Shown here: in pieces, positions 51,792-62,303 of the stretch
Layout: each line of letters begins with the position of its first letter
Position numbering within the stretch: the first letter of the stretch is position 1
From: Dendrophyllia cribrosa
Lineage: Eukaryota > Cnidaria > Anthozoa > Scleractinia > Dendrophylliidae
Length of the DNA: 64,000 nucleotides
Reading direction: 5' to 3'
Assembly: GCA_024195265.1 (NCBI GenBank)
Contig: JAJLRJ010000006.1
Coordinates: 26,764,270-26,828,269 of the forward strand
The notes under the pieces: generated by a model
The model's input: the letters and a program-made list of their open reading frames with translations, nothing else
Database searches by the model: none
Told to the model about the DNA's origin: nothing
Translations under genes and position numbers: made by a program

Positions 51792-51806
51792 TGCGTATAT
51801 ATAAAG
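51792..51806 (-). promoter_or_regulatory. TATATATAC motif of the polymerase gene
   Basis: The minus strand reads TTTATATATACGCA followed by the ATG at 51791, the same arrangement as in the capsid genes. Confidence 0.75.
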
Positions 51807-51856
51807 GTTTTTAATTTCTTCAATTGGTGATGCCCATGTTTGAGGCCGAGGATCCC

Positions 51857-51984
51857 GAGTAGTGAGTGGGGGAGGGTCTCAAATGCCATTTTTTGAGACG
51901 ATTTCCAATTTTTCCGAACGAAGTGAGGACAAATTGGAAATCGGCTCAAAAAATGGTATTTGAGCCTTCCCCCACTCACTACTC
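51857..51984. repeat. 128-bp imperfect palindrome (possible element terminus)
   Basis: GAGTAGTGAGTGGGGGAGG at the left is mirrored by CCTTCCCCCACTCACTACTC at the right, with CTCAAATGCCATTTTTTGAG and CGATTTCCAATTT continuing each arm. A 17-20-bp loop (CCGAACGAAGTGAGG) separates them. It lies 50 bp beyond the polymerase promoter. Polinton termini typically begin with AG, as does AGTAGTGAG here. No matching copy was found left of 34.4 kb, so an unrelated hairpin MITE remains possible. Confidence 0.55.
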
Positions 51985-52637
51985 CCGAAAGTTTTTTACT
52001 GCTGCAAAATAATTTTATTGTGTGATTTCCGGCTTGGTCAAGTTGTTGTTGACAAATGGACAAATGATTGCTGATCAGCTGTCAGGTATGTAGTTCGATC
52101 TGCTTAGTATATTCCGTGCAGGGCATAAAACAGCTTCTTCTGTGTTTAGTTAAAGCAATAGTGCCTTAGATAACCCATTCTTGGTTCTAGATCTATCTGC
52201 GGCGAACGTTTTGCTTTAAACCGTATCGTTTAACGTACTACAAGGTTATTAAGACTTCTTGTGCTTTCCAAATGTTGTTAATTTCATTGCAAAGCGTTGT
52301 CACTTTTGCCGAGAGCAACTTGTCGTGAATTGCCAGCAATTAGGATGTCATTTTAAGCCTAACTAGATTCTTTTAAATGTTTTTCGCTTTAAGTGTCAAA
52401 TTGTTAAAACGCACTTGAAATTTCTAGAGCCATGCTTTAACAAATCCAGTCACATAATATGCATGTGTGACACAAATCCAAATATTTGTGGCTCCTGTCT
52501 CAATATAATGCTAGCAAAATTCCTTAAACTAACCTTATTGTCATTAGTTTAGGTCTTTTAGAACAATGTTTGGCTTATACTAGACTGTTAACCTTCATGA
52601 GATTTTTGCTTTTTGTAGCCAGTACAATTTATTTTAT
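51985..52637. other. Non-coding interval, nothing recognised
   Basis: AT-rich DNA between the hairpin and an R1 copy. If the virus terminus is not the hairpin, it could lie here. I see no inverted partner of the left flank. Confidence 0.4.
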
Positions 52638-53714
52638 AGCGGAGCTCTGCGGGCCGAAGGCCCGCGCGTAGCCCCGTAGAACCTATGCCCGTCATTTCTC
52701 ATGGTCATCGCTAGCGGAATGTTTCGCCGGCGCGCGTGTGCCCGCCCTCCGCTGCCGTCGCGCAGGACTACAATAGCTCGCGGGCACGTATGACGTCGCA
52801 AAACATGCGCGTACGACGTCATGTTGAAACCAAAGTGAGGCTATGTTTTTCGCGCGGTTACAAGGCCGAATGTCACGTCAGCTGGAAAGGCGTTATTTCC
52901 CTGAATATTTCGCGGTTTGCTACTCAAGACAAGGATTCTAATTAAGGAATACTCAGAAGCCGCTTTAGTGGAAAAAGACGAGCTTTCAGGGATAAAATCT
53001 TGCTTCGAGGAACTTCATGTATTACGTTTTTATCAATGCGGGAGATGTCTGTTTTTCACGGATTTCAGAACCAAAGCGGAGATTTGAATTTCCAAGCAAG
53101 CGAGGGACTTAAAAGGTAAAACAGATTACATTTTTCGATTATGTATTGTTAGTTTTGGAGAATAGATTTTAAAACGTGCTTACATTCAGTTGTATCGATT
53201 TCTTGAATTTCATCGAGAAAGCTTGAAGTACGCGTTTTGCTTTTAAACGTAAACTATTATAAATGGAGATTTGAATAAATTTTTTCGAAAGAAGATTGTG
53301 TGATTTTTACGTATTTGTTCATTCAGTAGATAGATTGAAAAGCGATCTTATGTAAACAAAACAAGACTTTGATTTTATAGTACAGTTCTATCTTCACTCG
53401 CATCGCCTTATGCAAATATGTTTGTGTATTTTGCAATTTTGATTTTCAAATCAGTTTCTCGGGCAATTTGTGAGAAGCAACAAGTGTATTTTATTCGGAA
53501 AGTAGTCGTACTACTTATTCTAGACGAAGAAAAAGTTGTTTTTGTGAACTTTTGTACGGTCTATAAAAATGTACTGTGCAGACGGTCGCGTAATAAGCTT
53601 ACTGTTTTTGAGAATTGCTAAAATTGAAAAATAGCCTTCGTCAATCTTATTTCTTGTGCTTCCGACCTTTCCCCTTAGTTAAGCTTGTTCACAGAGCGAC
53701 GCTGTTAGGCTCAG

Positions 53715-53720
<6 letters not shown>
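52638..53720 (+). mobile_element. Repeat family R1, full-length copy
   Basis: The copy runs from AGCGGAGCTCTGCGGGCC to AGAGCGACGCTGTTAGGCTC with flanking TATA-rich DNA. It begins with a GGGCCGAAGGCCCG hairpin and a CpG-rich 200-bp head (GTCGCGCAGGACTA), followed by an AT-rich body. It is about 90% alike by eye to 56575-57800. No long ORF is present. Confidence 0.75.

Positions 53721-53775
<55 letters not shown>
53719..53775. repeat. (TA)n microsatellite
   Basis: About 28 TA dinucleotides adjoin the right end of the R1 copy. The short ORF across it is a repeat artefact. Confidence 0.9.
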
Positions 53776-53778
<3 letters not shown>

Positions 53779-53920
53779 CTTTGTGAAAAGTTGGCTTGTT
53801 TGCATTGAATTTCTTACTTCAGTGGTGTACATGGAAATGTCACATTTTTTACTCTAATTTGGTCGCTTTCAGGTACATTCAGGGCACAACGAAACTCAAG
53901 AAAATTTAACACAGTTAACA

Positions 53921-54340
53921 ATGATCGGGAAAAGTGCTAAAAAGCCATTTTCGGCCAAAGTCAGCGCTTTCTGTAACACTCCACAGCATTTGCTTGAAAT
54001 ATATACCTGGATTTTTGAAAACGTGTTCAACGAAAATTTACGCAATTTCTCTACAACTAACTCAAACAAGGGTTTTTATGAGCCCGATCAGCTCGAAAAT
54101 CACAGAGAAGAGAGAGAAGACGGAAAGGGAGCGAGGGCGAGAGAAAAAAAGACTAGCAACAGTCTATTAGATTTTATATTAAAAACAAGGCCAAGAACGC
54201 TCACAAACGCTTACTTAGGCGATATCGTTTTAAAAAAATCCAGGTATATATCTTGATAGATTGACGATACTGATCGGAAAAATTGCGAAAAAGCCATTTC
54301 CAGCCGATATCGTTTTCAAAAAGCCAGGTATATATATATA
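53921..54340. mobile_element. CCTGG-ended repeat, copy 2
   Basis: It matches 34093-34392 closely: ACCTGGATTTTTGAAAACGT, an ENHREER-coding middle, and CGTTTTAAAAAAATCCAGGT. A second CCAGGTATATATA end lies at about 54330, and a GCTAAAAAGCCATTTTCGGC stretch precedes the left end. The nested inverted ends imply a composite or partial duplication. Confidence 0.7.
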
Positions 54341-54689
54341 TGTTCTCTATTGGCATATTGCTTAGCTCACTGCTTGCAGTTTGAGCACTCTTGTGTCTCC
54401 ACCATGCAATCAAACAATGTGTAACCATACATCCTGTGCCCAAGTTCAGGAGTTTCCATAAAGCCATTATGGTAACAACCGGGAGGGCACATTCTATACA
54501 TTCTATTCGGAGTTTCATGCTTCTAATGAAGCAATCATCAGGCAACTGACAACAATAACGGTTACATGTAAAGATATACAAATTTGAAAATGGGGGACAA
54601 TGCTTACTAGCGTGACATGTTGAGATGTGATTGGACGGCAAAAGCGCTAAACGATCGGGTAAATCTATATTAGGTAAACGCGGTATTTA

Positions 54690-55100
54690 ACAGGAATTTC
54701 TTAGAATGTCTACAGATCGATGTCAGTTCGTTTCTATAATTAAGTGTCGACATTTCCGGCTTACAAATTATAAAATATTTCTCCCATAGGCAAATATTGC
54801 ATTTTTTTAAAATTTGGATACGACCTATCTTGCTTTACTTTTCTCCACTTAATTTGATAATTGATTTTCCGTTCCTTTAGACTCCATACGTACTTGCTAA
54901 GCTCGATTACATTTTTGTACCGTTCGTTCCTGAAAGGACATGTGTGGTTATTGTAGCGTTCCTTAAATGTCGTGTCACACAGTCCGATGTATGTTTGTTT
55001 TGTCTGTGGAGTCGCGACCTCTACTTGATAGACAATGTTCCGGTCATTACAATTTCCTTCAAGTGGGCAAGAATTCCTGTTTCGGCAATTACAGTTGTTA
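54690..55100 (-). pseudogene. Penelope-like element, GIY-YIG domain remnant
   Basis: The minus strand from about 55098 reads NCNCRNRNSCPLEGNCNDRN, then IVYQVEV and TYIGLCDTTFKERYNNHTC, and then the helix IELSKYVWSLK. It continues after a stop as CLWEKYFI and [13 protein letters not shown] at about 54790-54700. The C-x-C..CPL-x-G-x-C cluster followed by Y-x-GL..F..RYNNH is the hallmark of the GIY-YIG endonuclease of Penelope-like retroelements. The frame has at least one stop. The reverse transcriptase part is missing because the 55101-58883 element inserted directly upstream in the coding strand. Confidence 0.75.
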
Positions 55101-55194
55101 ATCGAGGTGAACTGATCAACTGATCATTTAAAAGACATTTAAATTTGGCATTTAAATTTAAATTTGGCATTTAAAAGACGCTAAGTTAGAATTT

Positions 55195-55370
55195 AACATA
55201 ACTTGGAAGATATTAAAGCAAGCTGCACCCTTCAACCCCGCTTCAAATCGCTTTAATTTGTGCTTGTGGGAAAATATTTTATCATTTGTAGACCTGACCT
55301 AGCGACCTTGAACAAGCGTAATGAACTCATCACTTCCTGTAGGCACGCAAGCAAATTGAGTCTGGGTTTT
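55195..55370 (+). pseudogene. Penelope-like C-terminal fragment
   Basis: The plus strand reads WKILKQAAPFNPASNRFNLC, then [20 protein letters not shown] and ELITSCRHASK, which is the extreme C-terminal part of a Penelope-like endonuclease domain. It is in the opposite orientation to the remnant at 54690-55100 and comes from a different copy. It lies inside the left end of the 55101-58883 element. Confidence 0.65.
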
Positions 55371-55515
55371 GGTCGAGGGTCAAGTGTCGAGGATAACATG
55401 TCGAGTGTCGAGGGCACAAAGTCGAGTGTCGAGGGTACAAAGTCGAGGGTCGAGGGTAACATGTCGAGGGTCGAGGGTACAAAGTCGAGGGTCGAGGGAA
55501 ACATGTCGAGGGTCG
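55371..55515. repeat. GTCGAGGGTCGAGGGTACAAA tandem array
   Basis: Six to seven copies of a 20-21-bp unit (GTCGAGGGTACAAA or GTCGAGGGAACATG variants). A short inverse array occurs at 58612-58650, at the matching place of the opposite arm. Confidence 0.85.
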
Positions 55516-56574
55516 TAAAATCTTTTCATAAACTGTTTTCATAGACTGTCATCGAATAAAAAAAAAGAAAAAAGTAACTATAGTTTTCCCGGTTTTTTGT
55601 CGGCGGTAAAACCATGACAAAGTGATGCAGCATTGCGGAACGCCCTACTCCCAGTACTTTTTTGTCCTCTCCCAGTAGCTTTTTTCGCTAGCAATCTTCA
55701 TGTCTGTAAGACGCTAACATGTTCGTAGGTAGAATGCCCACGAAAGCTCCACGATCTTAAGTGCGCGGCTCGCGCGAGCAAAACGTCTGGTACGCAGCGT
55801 GTGTTCTAGTGAGGGGATGAAAACAAACCTCTCAGCGCTCAGTTTCTTTTCGCTATCTTGAAAGCTTGGGCGGCAAGTTAAGCGGTGGGTCCTTTGCTTG
55901 GTCTTAGATAATTAAGTAACAATCCGTGTAAGAAGTAGGCAATTCTCTAGTGTTCCGCGGCATTTCGCTTTCCCCACATAAAAATGTTTAGATTTTCGTA
56001 CTGAGAATACGTCAACCTATGGACAACATGGTTTTGAAATAAAATTGACTAAAACTTTATTTTAAAGCGATGTTTCTTTTTTGTTACAAGATTTCATTCA
56101 ATCGCGAGACTCCAAAACAATGGCCAAGAAAGACTTCTAATTTTCCATGTTTCCCACGTAGAATTTTTGTTGCATTAAAAATCACAATAGTTTTCACTAA
56201 AAGGGAATTAATTAGTAAACTAGAGAGGAATAAATACGCTGCCTGATGAAGTTATGGTAGATTTTCATGTTTTAGCCAATGAGGTGGACGATTTTAACAA
56301 TAGCACAATTCACACTTTTCTGCATTCCGTGCATTTGGGTTGCCTACTTCTTACACGGATTGTTACTTAAATTTTATGTTTTTCAGTTTTAATAAAACAT
56401 TCGGCTCGCTATACGTTTTCTTTCTCGAGTGCGACCAGGCAATATATAACATCCAGCATGCGGTCAGTATAGCGAGAAATAGGAATTTCTTTTTTCATCG
56501 GGGATTTCAGGGCGTACATATGCTAAAGTTGTTTCCGGTGGCGAGGCAGAAACCTCCTCTGAATGGTTAAGTTT

Positions 56575-57800
56575 ATAGCGGAGCTCTGCGGGCCGAAGGC
56601 CCGCGCGTAGCCCCATACTCATAGAACCTATGCCCATCATTTTTCATGGTTATGGCTAGTAGAATGTTTCGCGGGCGCGCGTGTGCCCGCCGCCCTCCGC
56701 CGCCGTCGCGCGACCCCGTCGCGCAGGACTAGCTCGCGGGCGCGTATGACGTGGCAAAACATGCGCGTACGACGTCATGTTGAAACCAAAGCGAAGCTTT
56801 GTTTTTCGCGCGGTTACACGGCCGAATGTCGATGTCACGTCAGCTAGAAAAACACTTTGATGTTTTGCTGTGAATTTACTAAGCAGAGAAAAACGTTTAA
56901 ATTAAAGGCGTTATTTCCCTGAATATTTCGCGATTTGCTACTCAAGACAAGGATACTAATTAAGGGATACTCAGAAGCCACTTTAGTGGAAAAGGACGGG
57001 TTTTCAGGGATAAAATCTTGCTTCGAGGAACTTCATGTGTTACGTTTTTATCAATGCGGAAGATGTTTGTTTTTCACGGATTTCAGAACCGGAAGCGGAG
57101 ATTTGAATTTCCAAGCAAGCGAGGGACTTAAAGGTAAAACAGATTACAGTTTTCGATGAGAATTTATGTTAATATCAATCTGTGAGTGACTTTTCCTTTG
57201 TGTTATTGTTAGTTTTGGAGAATTGATTTCAAAACGTGCTTAAATCCAGTTGTATCGATTTCTTGAATTTCATCGAAGAAAGCTTGAACTCGATGAGCTA
57301 TAAATGGTACGCGTTTTGCTTTCAAACGTCAACTAATGGAGATTTAAATAATTTTTTTCGAAAGAAGATTGTGTTGTCCATTTTTATGTCTTTGTTCATT
57401 CATTAGATAGATTGAAAAGCGATTTTATGTAAACAAAACAAGACTTTGATTTTATAGTACAGTTCTATCTTCACTCGCATCGGCAATATGTTTGTGTATT
57501 TTTTGCAATTTTGATTTTCAAATCAGTTTCTCGGGCAATTTTTGAAAATCAACAAGTGTATTTTATTCGGAAAGTAGTCGTACTAGTTATTCTAGACGGA
57601 GAAAAAGTTATTTTTGTGAACTTTTGTACGGTCTATAAAAATGTATTGTGCAGACGGTCGCGTAATACTGTTTTTGAGAATTGCTAAAATTGAAAAATAG
57701 CCTTCTTCAATCTTAATTCTTGTGCTTCCGACCTTTCGCCTTAGTTAAGTTTCACCTTAGTTAACTTTGTTCACAGAGCGACGCTGTTAGGCTCAGCCTA
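56575..57800 (+). mobile_element. Repeat family R1, copy nested in the 3.8-kb element
   Basis: It runs from AGCGGAGCTCTGCGGGCC to AGAGCGACGCTGTTAGGCTC and includes the CpG-rich head. It is slightly longer than the copy at 52638. No coding potential is seen. Confidence 0.75.
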
Positions 57801-57814
57801 TCTATATATATTAC

Positions 57815-57866
57815 CAGCAAGAAGATGAAAGTGCGGCCTTGAAACTGGCTCTTGAGAGAAGCAAGG
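57815..57866 (+). other. Possible short exon with UIM-like peptide
   Basis: The bases read QQEDESAALKLALERSK and are followed by GTACGG, a possible splice donor. The E-x-AALxLALxxS pattern resembles a ubiquitin-interacting motif. No acceptor or flanking exon is evident, so this is only a hint of captured coding sequence. Confidence 0.15.
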
Positions 57867-58139
57867 TACGGCTAATCAAAGATCAATTATTAAATTAAAT
57901 TATTAAATTAAGCTGTATTATTTAACATTTTTAAAATTTTACTTTATTTTAATTTTTTAATTTTAATTTAATTCAATTTAATTAATCTCAACTTTGAAAC
58001 GAGAAGAACTGATTTTTCTAAGAGATAGAATTTCTAGAACTCTAAGTATTTTTTTGAAGTATGTTAGCCAGCAAAAATATAATTTTACATCACGAGATTG
58101 AAACACGGGTTTCATAGATAAATCTCGCTAATTGTTCAT

Positions 58140-58330
58140 TTTTTATAACACTTATTACAATTCACGTCAATGTAGTATTACAATTCACGACAGCTCGGAT
58201 TATTACAATTCAAGACAACAGGTTATTACAATTCACGACAGGTATGTTATTTTAACTCACGAGAACTGTTATTACAATTCACGACAGGTATTACAATTCA
58301 CGACAACTGCTATTACAATTCACGACAGAA
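58140..58330 (+). repeat. Tandem array of TTATTACAATTCACGACA
   Basis: About nine copies of an 18-26-bp unit with core ATTACAATTCACGACA and variable linkers. The spaced, non-identical linkers make it look more like a subterminal binding-site array than simple slippage. It lies just inside the right arm of the 55101-58883 element. Confidence 0.8.
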
Positions 58331-58924
58331 CACACGCTGAGTACCAGACGTTTTGATGGAGCTTTCGTGGGCATTCTACCTACGAACATGCGTCTTACAG
58401 ACATAAAAATTGCGAGATAGGAAGTTGCGTGCGAGCGAAAAAAGGTACTGGGAGAGGACAAAAAAGTACTGGGAGTAGGGCGTTCCGCAATGCTGCATCA
58501 CTTTGCCATGGTTTTACCGTCGACAAAAACCGGGAAAACTATGTTTACTTTTTCTTTTCTTTTTTTTATTCGATGACAGTCTATGAAAAAAGTATATGAA
58601 AAGATTTTACGACCCTCGACATGTTTCCCTCGACCCTCGCCCTCGACCAAAACCCAGACCCAAACAAATTCCTCCGAAACAACTTGAAATCTTCCGTTGT
58701 CACGCATTAGCGTCTGTTCTAATTCAAATCCTGCGCGCGCGTGTATATCATATATCAGTGTACGTTGTAACGGACTTTTCATTTGGCTATTTTATCTGTT
58801 GAGTGCCGCACATGTTGTACGGTACGAAACTAGTTAGTAATAAAATGCCAAGTCGAATCTTCAGTTGATCAGTTCACCTCGATTATAACGCTCTAGTTCT
58901 TCTAAAAGCGTCGCTCTCTATGGT

Positions 58925-59000
58925 GAAAGGTCCGACCCGGCTATTTTTCAATTTTAGCAATTCTCAAAAACAGAATTACGCGAGGCTTACGCGACTTATG
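58925..59000 (-). repeat. R1 fragment
   Basis: GAAAGGTCCGACCCGGCTAT and CAATTTTAGCAATTCTCAAA are the inverse of the R1 tail segments. Only about 75 bp are recognisable. Confidence 0.6.
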
Positions 59001-59334
59001 AAATCAAAGGGCTCTTAAAGCCATCTCGTTAATGCGTTAGAACGTGAGGAAGAATCTTGATAGTGAAAGGTAGTAGGTCACGGCGCTCTCATTGCGTTAA
59101 GGGTGGCGCAATTTCTGCTAAAAATAGCCTAACACGTCCTTAACATGGCTTTGCGTGGGGCCAACTCTCACGGTTTCCTTCCCTGATAATGGCTCCTGGC
59201 AAAATATGTTGTTCTTGTCGTTTACATTAGATTCGGCATATGTGAAGGAGCCTAATTTGATTGCATTATACAGTGGATTTACTTTTGCGCAAAATTAACG
59301 TTAATGTCCGTTTTTAGTAGTCATTGAATGGCTT
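59001..59334. other. Non-coding interval, nothing recognised
   Basis: No ORF or repeat that I can name. Confidence 0.4.
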
Positions 59335-59577
59335 TTGGTTTTACTCTAATATTAAATAAACGACAACATTTAGAACAACAGAAAAGTCTATCAGGCACGT
59401 CCTTGGGGTAGACTTATTGAATATTCTAAAGCTGGGCTAAATTGCTTTTAGCGACGAGCAGGATTTGTGTTAGGGCTGTCACCTTTTATAACCAAAAAAA
59501 TTCCACGAATAATCAGTAGTTTGTGAACTTCAGTGAGCTGAATTTTAAAGATTCCCCATTTTAAAGATTCCCCGTTT
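59335..59577. repeat. Paralogue of the 26.5-kb spacer (MITE-free)
   Basis: This stretch matches 26555-26915 apart from scattered differences and contains GAATATTC where the other locus carries the MITE. It ends with two units of the TTTTAAAGATTCCCC array. Confidence 0.8.
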
Positions 59578-60367
59578 TAACCTCTCTCTAATACGTACAC
59601 CGAAGGGGTAGAACAAAGTGTCCGAGAGTGATTTTGTAATAATCTGCACTTGGTGCTTGCGTAAACGGCAGCGACGTGAAAAATGTAAACAATAAACAGC
59701 AAAAACCACGAAGATAAATCAAATGGCGCGTTATTTCTGCTGGTATCTGTTGTTGATGTCCTTAATGTCACAATCACTAATTGGTTTTTAGTGGAATAGG
59801 TAGCAATTTTGACACAGTACATTGGTAATCGAATGCCAGTGAACATCACGCAATGACAAAGCGTCAGTTTTCGACACTTGCGATAAGAGAAATAAAGTGG
59901 AAATCTTACTATTACTTTTTAGACCGAAGTAACGCGACTTGTTGCTTGTGTTTATTATAGCCGGCGTAAGGACACGAGCTCTTTTAGCAGCCAGCAAGAG
60001 TCTCGAGTGTGACTGTAAATAATTTTCATGTATTTGACTGAGGGGAAACTTTAACTTGATTGTATTAGGTCATAGCCGCAATATTGCGGTAAGCTTATGT
60101 TTTCACACTGACACGATTCAATATTTTTTTTTAATTAAACTTAAGGATTTTTGACAAACGCAAAAAGAAAAATACAGTACATCAGTTTCATATTGTTTTA
60201 CGCGGTCTTGGACACATCCACTTAAAAACAAATTAGTCTGTCGTTTTATTTATTTGGACGTGAAAATGGCTGGAAAAATGGTCATTTGTCATTCACGTGT
60301 GGCATTGCGGTGGTGAACTTTTTATTTTTCCTACGATCGAAAGGTTCATGTTCAGTGTCCGAGGTGA

Positions 60368-60371
<4 letters not shown>
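59578..60371. other. Non-coding interval, nothing recognised
   Basis: Short minus-strand ORFs (59577-59997) have no motif and poor composition. I leave them uncalled. Confidence 0.4.
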
Positions 60372-60401
<30 letters not shown>

Positions 60402-60402
60402 A
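60372..60402. repeat. Poly-G run
   Basis: About 30 G between GAGGTGAGGA and TAAATCG. Unlike the runs at 12210 and 62269 it lacks the TACTC neighbour, so family membership is uncertain. Confidence 0.75.
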
Positions 60403-62263
60403 AATCGAACATTCAATCTTTCCGAAGAGTACATACGCGACAAAGATTTTATGTACAACGCAATAATGTCATATTATTCCGCGAGACATTGAGTTATGGG
60501 AACAACTGATGAGGTTCACTTTAGAACAGAAACTGGAGTCTTGCTAACGTACAGGGTAAGGTGTAAAAGCTTTAAAATTCATTTTTGAACTGCAGAAGTG
60601 GTCAGAAGTAGTGGAGGCTCACCAACGGATTTTAAGTCTGAAATCAGTGCTTGTAAGTGAATTTTTTTCAGTTGAGGCATTACAGAAATGCAATTACAAT
60701 GTTCTTTAAAATAAGCGTGACTATATTTAGAAACGCTAAATAGTGCGTGCCATCTAAGTTATGATAAGATTTCGAAGCCTCCTGAAGTTTAATTGAGTTT
60801 ATACGTGTAGCCACTTTAGCACTAGTCCTTTTTCAACAGACCATTCCAATAAAATTGAAAAGGCCTTTGAGCTACAAGCAACATTGCGTTCGACTGAAAA
60901 GAGAACACTTTCTAATCCCGTCGTGGATCTCCTGTGTCAAGTGGTATGCCTGTGTTCTCAGCCATGAAAAATCGAAATTTCCCACTTCCGGCGTGGTACC
61001 CGTTTAGTCCCCCCGAAGCATATTTTTTCAGGGGCTACTTCCGGGTGTCCTGTGTTTGGTGGTTGACCTGTGTTACAAGCAGCAAAATCGAGTTTGGACA
61101 GCTTTTAGCGGGGTTTTAGTAGCAAGTTTCTGCTTGCTTCCATGGGCTGTCAGCTCGAGGTCACGTTGTAAGAGCCGTCAGTTCGAGGTCACGTTGTTTG
61201 GGTAGCTTGGAGTTTACGTTGTTGACGCGATGTTCTTCGTCTGCTGTTCAGAAGGTTTTTTTCAGAAGGTTTCAGATCTGTGGGTAAGTTTAACAGTCTT
61301 ATAATTTCAGAGTAATGTTGTTCAGAAATCTCGTTTGTGATATTTTTCAAAGCCTAAGGATAATGTGTTTGACTCGCTCTGGTGTGTGTTCTCATCAACT
61401 AACTGCAGCTTGCCCTTGAATAACAATTGACTAGCCCGCCCAGACGTTGTACTAAATCAAAGGAAACATTATATTGAATGGCCATTGATACTGAAAACAC
61501 ATGTACATAAGTTCATGTTTTGGATTCATCGGCTAGTGATGCACAATACAAAACTATCACGTCCCACTCGGCAGCCATTGACCGAAATGACCCATTGTGG
61601 TCATCTCAATACAAACACGCGGCTATTAAGCCACGATACTGAAAACAACCAAGTCGTTGTACTTGACAGCTATTGAGCAAAATGACCCGTTATGGTCTGC
61701 TATTGATCAAAATGCTTGCCGGGCGGTCATTACACTATGTCTACACTACATCCATTGAGTGAAATGCCGCATTGTTGCGCACGCGATCCAATTCAGGCTT
61801 TGAAATATAAGTTGACGAGTCGTATTTTACCGGCCACTAAAAAAAAGGGTATCAAAAAGGTCGAACGCACTCCCTTAATCCGTGATTAGTACTAGTTATA
61901 AGTTTCAAAATGTTACACCTAAGAAAGTCTTAGATGCAGCGAAATAGATTTGGATGTGTTGAATTTTGTTTGTTGTTCTAAGGATAGCTGTAGTGTTGCT
62001 TGGTCGTGAGAAAAGCGTATGTCTGTTTGGGCGATAAAACGCTGTGCCGATTGCGTGAAAGATAAGGCGTCAGATTGCACATATGGCATCTTATAGTTAG
62101 TCAATGGGGTTACTATAATAACATTTTCAGCTTTTTTTTCTCGTGAGAAAGTGCCGAATCCATATATTGTTAAAAGATTTAAGGTTTTACTTTAGTATTT
62201 GGTTTTTGGTATCCAAGAGAGACATTCTTTATGGTGTTTGAACAGCACTTTTTCGTGCGATTG
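60403..62263. other. Non-coding interval with a short direct duplication
   Basis: A 27-bp sequence with GTCAG(C/T)TCGAGGTCACGTTG occurs twice at 61148-61198. ORFs such as 61919-62104 (minus) look weakly protein-like but carry no recognisable motif. Nothing else is supported. Confidence 0.4.
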
Positions 62264-62268
62264 CCCGT

Positions 62269-62303
<35 letters not shown>

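Larger units (their letters stand above)
55101..58883. mobile_element. 3.8-kb composite element with TA flanks and inverted ends
   Basis: ATCGAGGTGAACTGATCAAC at 55101 is mirrored by GTTGATCAGTTCACCTCGAT ending at 58883, with TA on both outer sides. A second, longer inverted pair lies inside: 55370-55775 and 58350-58650, including the CTACTCCCAGTACTTTTTTG and AATGCCCACGAAAGCTCC blocks. The interior carries a Penelope-like fragment in plus orientation, an R1 copy and an 18-bp tandem array. No transposase is recognised. The left insertion point is inside the minus-strand Penelope remnant. Confidence 0.7.

Noticed and set aside
51985..52637. Long terminal inverted repeat of the virus
   Set aside because: No inverse copy was found in the left flank (33.3-34.4 kb), so a long terminal repeat cannot be claimed.
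58140..58330. CRISPR-like array of 18-bp repeats
   Set aside because: Linkers are only 2-10 bp and variable, there are no cas genes and the host is a eukaryote.
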